From Chloroflexia bacterium (GTDB taxonomy: Bacteria; Chloroflexota; Chloroflexia; QHBQ01; JADMIH01): a stretch of 27,974 nucleotides of DNA. Of the stretch, positions 24,320-27,974 are shown one piece after another. The position numbers were made by a program, and so were the translations under genes. The notes beneath the pieces are model-generated. The model was not told the DNA's origin and did not search any database. It saw nothing but the letters and a program-made list of their open reading frames with translations. Every line of letters begins with the position of its first letter. Position 1 is the first letter of the stretch. Location of the stretch: NCBI GenBank assembly GCA_025927935.1, contig JAICKM010000010.1:1-27974 (forward strand). Reading direction: 5' to 3'.

Positions 24320-27300
24320 CTAACGCACGGCCAATTCGAGGCGATGCTCCACGGCCCAGGCGGCGAGTTGCGCGCGGGAGGAGAAGGCAAGCTTGCCGAG
24401 CGCATTGCTGACGTGCATCTCCACCGTGCGGTCGGAGAGCACGAGGCGTTCGGCAATCGCCTTGTTGCTGAGGCCGCGCGCCACCAGCGCCACGATCTCG
24501 CGTTCGCGGGCGGTGAGCGGACTCGCCCCGCCGGCTACCGGCGGGGCCTGGCGCTGATTGCCCCGCCCGGTCGCGGTGCCGAGCGCCTGCTGCGCCAGCG
24601 GATCGCGCAGGAAGCAGGCGCGCAACTGTGGCTCGTCGATGCCGGCGAGTACGGCTTCGGCGGCAGCCTGCGCGGACGCGAGCGCGGCTTGCGCGCGGTC
24701 CGTATCCCCCCGCGCGCGGGCCGCCCGGCTGCGCTCCAGGCTGATCCGCCAGCGCAGCCCGCGAGGTCCCCGGCGGGTCGCCACCGCGTCGGCGTCCGTG
24801 AGCAGCGCCTCAACCTCCGCCGGGCGGCCCAGCGCGCCCAGCAACTGCGCTTTCAGCAACAGCAGATGGGCGGGCGCCTGCTGGGCCAGCAGCCCGTCCA
24901 CCAGTTCCAGGGCTTGCGCGGGGTGGTTGCGCGCCCGTTCGATCAGCGCCATGGCATAGGTCGCCTGCCGTTCCCAGGTATTGGTCGCCCGGCCGATAGC
25001 CGGCTGGAGCGGTTCCAGCAGCGCCGCCGCGCCCGCCAGGGCGCCCTGTTGCGCGCGCACCGTCGCCAGCAGGGCGGCGATGCGCAACTCGCACTGGCGC
25101 GCCCCGGCGGGTTGCGCCATACCGAGCGCCTGCTCCAGCCGGGCGCCCGCCTCCGCCAGATCGCCCAGGTCAAACGCCGCCAGCGCCAGCGCGACCAGGC
25201 TGAGCACTTGCCACTCGGCGTGGTCGATGGCCCGGGCCAGGGCCAGCGCCTCGGTCGCGGCCCGCCAGGCGGCCCCGTACTGCCCCGCGCCGATCTGGGT
25301 GTAGGCGCCCAGGGCCAGCGCATAGGCTTCGCCGGCCCGCCACTCGATGCGCCGGCTCAGCGCCAGGCCCCGCTCGGTGCAGGCCAGGCACTCTTCCGGC
25401 GGCGCAGCCTGCACGCACATCCCGTCGAACTGCGTCACCGTCATACCCAGGCTCGTCTGGCACGACGCAATGCGCTCCCGGTCATCCAACTGTGTGAACA
25501 GCGCCAGGCTGCGCGCCCAGTAGTGGTGTGCGTCCTCCGCCTGTCCGGCCAGGTAATAGTTCATGCCGATCAGGTCGAGACTGTCGGCGATGCCCCAGGT
25601 ATCGCCCAGGTCGGTGAACAGGGCCAGCGCCCGCTGGTGATTCGCCATGCCTTCGGGCAGGCGGGCCAGGTTATCGAGCACGTTGCCCACCCGGCTCAGG
25701 GCGCGGGCCTGCGCGCGGGGATCGGCGGCGCCGGCCAGGGCCAGCATCTCTTCGCCCAGCGCCAGCGCCTGCCCATAGTTACCGTGCCCCGCTTCCAGCC
25801 CCGACAGGTCGTAGAGAATCTCCTGTTCAAGCCGGGAGTCACCCTCCTGGCGGGCCAGACGTCGCGCCGCCGTGTAGTCCGCTTCGGCGGCCGCCAGCTG
25901 CCCCAGCAGGGTATATACCCTGGCCCGCGTGTGGTGCAGTTGGGCGAGATCCGCGGCGGGCACATCCCCCATCCGGGATGCTGCATCCAGCGCGCGGGTG
26001 TAATGGCCGATGGCCTCGGCGTTGGCGTCGAACGCCCGCGCCTGGTCGCCCGCGCGCACGCCGTAGTTGTGGGCGGGCGCCCAGCCGCCCGCCGCATAAT
26101 AATGGTGGGCCAGTTCGCCCAGGCGGCCCGCGGTGCTGCCCTCGCGCTGGTAGATCTGCTCCAGGGTCTCGGCCACCTTGCGATGCAGCGCCCAGCGCTC
26201 CTGCGGCAGCAACCGCTCATAGATAGCGTCGCGCGTCAGGGCGTGGCGGAACAGATAGCCTTGGTGGTCCCAGCCGAAGCGGCGCTCCAGCGAGATCAAC
26301 TGCTGGTTGAGCAACTGCTTAACCGCGACCAGCAAGGCGTCCTCCGATAAGCCCGTGACCTCTTGCAAGACCGCGAAATCGAAGTAGCGCCCGACCGTGG
26401 CCGCCGTATCCACCACCTGCAACGTAACCGCGTCGAGTCCGTCCAGGCGGCGCAAAATCGCCTCGCGCACACTGCGCGGCAGATCGAGCTGATCGATGGC
26501 CGTGCGGTCCCAGGCTGTGCCGACGGACAAACGATCGCCCGCCTCACCCAGCGCCTTCAACAACTCCTCGACGAAAAAGGGATTGCCCTCCGTGCGGGCA
26601 TAAACCGCGCCGGTGAACTCCGCGCTGATCGGCGCGTCGAGCGCGAAGACCTGGGCGACCATGGTGCTGATGCCAGCGGGATCGAGCGGCTGCAAGCGCA
26701 CTTCGGTAATAAGCCGCTCGCGTTCGAGATCGGCGATGCTGCGCTCCCAGGGCGTGCCGGGCCGGGCCACCGGCTCATCGCTGCGGTAGGTGGCGAACAG
26801 CAAGATCGCATCGCCGGTAATGCGCCGGGCCAGCAGATGGAGCAATTCCAGGCTGGTATCGTCGGCCCAGTGCATGTCTTCCATACCGAACAGCAGCGGG
26901 CGCTCAGCGGCTAGGCCGGCCAGGAAGCGATAGACGGCCTCGAACAGACGGCGTTTCTCGGCGGCGGGCGCCAGCGGCGGGCTAGGCGCGGCATCCGGCA
27001 ACAATGCCGCCAGTTCGGGCAGCAACTTCAACAACTCAGGGGCATGGGGACCGAACAGCGCGGCCACCTCGGCGGGGGGTAACGTGTGGAAGTAGGCGCG
27101 CAATGCGTCCAGCAGGGGCGCGTAGGGCAGATGTGCATCGTAAGGCGAACAATGCCCGATCAGCACGCGCCATCCCTGGCGGCGGGCGCGCCCGGCCACT
27201 TCCAGCAGCATCCGGCTCTTACCGATCCCGGCATCGCCCGCGACGAGGACAGCCTGCCCCTGGCCCGCGGCCACAAGTTGCCACTGCCGCTCCAGCGCTT

Positions 27301-27355
27301 CGACTTCGCGCTGGCGGCCAATGAGCACCGGGCAGGTATAGCGTCGCTCGGACAT
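24320..27355 (-). CDS. AAA/STAND ATPase - TPR - LuxR regulator (LAL family)
   Basis: 1011 aa, a large ATP-binding LuxR-type regulator. Walker A GDAGIGKS is at 40-47 after the [12 protein letters not shown] motif. Walker B with MEDMHWADD (158-166) matches the LEDLHWAD pattern of AAA_16 proteins. About residues 430-900 are TPR-like helices. The C-terminal LuxR HTH is at ~940-1005 ([27 protein letters not shown], then [16 protein letters not shown]). The ATG at 27355 has only a weak ribosome-binding site (GAAG). A strong promoter lies ~90-120 nt upstream. Family members respond to a small ligand through the TPR part; the target genes are unknown. The last ~70 codons approach the convergent secreted-protein gene. 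Confidence 0.93.
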   Translation of the reverse strand: MSERRYTCPVLIGRQREVEALERQWQLVAAGQGQAVLVAGDAGIGKSRMLLEVAGRARRQGWRVLIGHCSPYDAHLPYAPLLDALRAYFHTLPPAEVAALFGPHAPELLKLLPELAALLPDAAPSPPLAPAAEKRRLFEAVYRFLAGLAAERPLLFGMEDMHWADDTSLELLHLLARRITGDAILLFATYRSDEPVARPGTPWERSIADLERERLITEVRLQPLDPAGISTMVAQVFALDAPISAEFTGAVYARTEGNPFFVEELLKALGEAGDRLSVGTAWDRTAIDQLDLPRSVREAILRRLDGLDAVTLQVVDTAATVGRYFDFAVLQEVTGLSEDALLVAVKQLLNQQLISLERRFGWDHQGYLFRHALTRDAIYERLLPQERWALHRKVAETLEQIYQREGSTAGRLGELAHHYYAAGGWAPAHNYGVRAGDQARAFDANAEAIGHYTRALDAASRMGDVPAADLAQLHHTRARVYTLLGQLAAAEADYTAARRLARQEGDSRLEQEILYDLSGLEAGHGNYGQALALGEEMLALAGAADPRAQARALSRVGNVLDNLARLPEGMANHQRALALFTDLGDTWGIADSLDLIGMNYYLAGQAEDAHHYWARSLALFTQLDDRERIASCQTSLGMTVTQFDGMCVQAAPPEECLACTERGLALSRRIEWRAGEAYALALGAYTQIGAGQYGAAWRAATEALALARAIDHAEWQVLSLVALALAAFDLGDLAEAGARLEQALGMAQPAGARQCELRIAALLATVRAQQGALAGAAALLEPLQPAIGRATNTWERQATYAMALIERARNHPAQALELVDGLLAQQAPAHLLLLKAQLLGALGRPAEVEALLTDADAVATRRGPRGLRWRISLERSRAARARGDTDRAQAALASAQAAAEAVLAGIDEPQLRACFLRDPLAQQALGTATGRGNQRQAPPVAGGASPLTAREREIVALVARGLSNKAIAERLVLSDRTVEMHVSNALGKLAFSSRAQLAAWAVEHRLELAVR

Positions 27356-27389
27356 AACTTCAACCGTGGCAAAGCATTTACTAACAAGG

Positions 27390-27406
27390 CCCGGCTTGGT
27401 GCCGGG
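27390..27406 (-). other. Leader hairpin in the LuxR 5' untranslated region
   Basis: CCCGGC (27390-27395) and GCCGGG (27401-27406) form a 6-bp GC stem with a 5-nt loop. On the minus strand CCTTGTT follows. It lies between the promoter and the start codon and could act as a weak attenuator. Confidence 0.4.
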
Positions 27407-27444
27407 TTCTGCAGGAGGATGCGGCCAACACCTTACTTGTCAGC

Positions 27445-27473
27445 AGTGTAGCGCATCACCGGCTGAGTGTCAA
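27445..27473 (-). promoter_or_regulatory. Sigma-70 promoter of the LuxR regulator
   Basis: On the minus strand TTGACA (27473-27468), a 17-nt spacer and TACACT (27450-27445), again preceded by GC. It has the same hexamers and spacing as the amino-sugar operon promoter. Confidence 0.75.
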
Positions 27474-27482
27474 TGCTATAAT
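27474..27482 (+). promoter_or_regulatory. Candidate extended -10 promoter, divergent
   Basis: TGCTATAAT (TGn plus perfect TATAAT) reads rightwards directly beside the -35 of the leftward LuxR promoter. No -35 is seen. It would transcribe through the inverted-repeat element to the membrane protein gene at 27727. Confidence 0.4.
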
Positions 27483-27501
27483 ACTGCTATCCGTTCATAT
27501 T

Positions 27502-27673
27502 CACCGCAGAGACGCCGAGAACGCAGCGATCCTTAATTAGGAGGGTTTTACAAGATTTCCTCGGAGAGATGGCGTCGCGCCGGTACCGCGGTTCGATGGG
27601 CGGCAGGCGTTGTCACGCCTAACTCCGGGTCGTACCTCATCTGATCCTCTGCGTTCTCGGCGTCTCTGCGGTG
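27502..27673. mobile_element. MITE-like element with perfect 25-bp terminal inverted repeats
   Basis: Bases 27502-27526 (beginning CACCGCAGAGACGCC) are the exact reverse complement of 27649-27673. The 122-bp interior carries no gene. Outside the ends, ATTC occurs in inverted form on both sides with a 2-nt offset. No clear target-site duplication is visible. The end motif resembles CACCGCAGAGACGCAGAG repeats that I recall as widespread in Chloroflexota and other genomes. It fills most of the 371-bp gap between the LuxR gene and the next gene. Confidence 0.6.
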
Positions 27674-27726
27674 CGAATCCGGATTCGCTGCCCCGCGCGG
27701 GCGGCGAACGTAAGAAGGAGGGGGAC

Positions 27727-27974
27727 ATGGATACGTTCGTGACCTGGTGGAAGACCGGCCTGTCGCCGTGGGTCAAGTTCGTCTACCTGGTGCTTTTGCT
27801 GAACGGCCTGCCCGCTTTCGTCATCCTGATGACGATCCCCGACCAGACCGAGCAGTGGTTCGTCTGGACCGTCACTCCCCCGGCCAGCGCCCGGTTGCTG
27901 GGCGTCATGTACGGCAACGCGCTGCTGCTGGTGGGCCTGGGCGTGCTCCAACCCACCTGGGCACGGGCGCGCGT
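27727..27974 (+). CDS. Membrane protein of unknown function, 3'-truncated by window edge
   Basis: An open frame of 82 codons runs off the window without a stop. AAGGAGG lies just before the ATG. The first ~45 residues include a hydrophobic segment (FVYLVLLLNGLPAFVILMTI), then DQTEQWFVWTVTPPASARLLGVMYGNALLLVGLGV, a second one. The WFVWTVTPP motif followed by a Gly-rich helix resembles uncharacterised Chloroflexota membrane proteins I have seen with WTIKPP. Function unknown. Confidence 0.75.
   Translation, partial: MDTFVTWWKTGLSPWVKFVYLVLLLNGLPAFVILMTIPDQTEQWFVWTVTPPASARLLGVMYGNALLLVGLGVLQPTWARAR

Noticed and set aside
24344..26350. 668-codon plus-strand open frame opposite the LuxR-STAND gene
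   Set aside because: The minus-strand frame has Walker, TPR and LuxR motifs. The plus frame is Arg/Gln/Gly-rich without any domain, caused by high GC at codon position three.

Overview
This is a GC-rich window whose gene content points to Chloroflexota. The signs are a very long Thr-Asn-Thr-Pro-rich linker in a secreted Kelch protein, three giant STAND-type ATPase/TPR regulators within 28 kb, and two small proteins of a kind I associate with that phylum. The phylum call is inference; there is no rRNA or marker gene here. No tRNA, rRNA, CRISPR array or transposase was seen.

Layout. Positions 1-1744 (+) hold the 3' part of a MalT-like LuxR regulator, followed by a terminator and a 90-aa satellite protein. 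Positions 2389-5825 (+) look like a small mixed cluster: a DUF4386 membrane protein, a zinc-free-type alcohol dehydrogenase/quinone oxidoreductase broken by one extra G in a G7 tract, a short-chain dehydrogenase that ends early, and an APH-like kinase. Positions 6030-9152 (+) encode a 1040-aa exported protein: two Kelch-like blocks from a ~0.9 kb internal duplication, a ~248-residue TNTPT linker and a Cys-containing C-terminal domain. Two strong hairpins separate it from the convergent operon.

The centrepiece is a minus-strand operon from about 20410 down to 9334, in transcription order: GntR/UTRA regulator, NamZ-type exo-N-acetylmuramidase (DUF1343/GH171), sugar-binding lipoprotein, two MalF/MalG-type permeases, AnmK, MurQ, a BadF-family amino-sugar kinase (MurK/NagK-like), and a NagZ-type GH3 glucosaminidase fused to two GNAT acetyltransferase domains. 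Together they form a nearly complete cell-wall amino-sugar scavenging route. Muropeptide saccharides are imported by the ABC system and cut by NamZ and NagZ. The products are phosphorylated by AnmK and the MurK-like kinase and converted by MurQ to GlcNAc-6-phosphate and D-lactate. The ABC ATPase, an amidase, NagA and NagB are not in the window. NamZ and NagZ carry no signal peptide, so the pathway looks intracellular. The operon has a near-consensus sigma-70 promoter (TTGACA-N17-TACACT) with a DasR/NagR-like operator over the predicted start site.

The right third holds an XRE-STAND-TPR regulator (-), a small protein and a secreted NTF2-like protein ending in an MPTTG-TM-Arg sorting-like tail (+), and an AAA-TPR-LuxR regulator (-). 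It ends with a 172-bp MITE-like element with perfect 25-bp inverted ends and the start of a membrane protein cut by the window edge.
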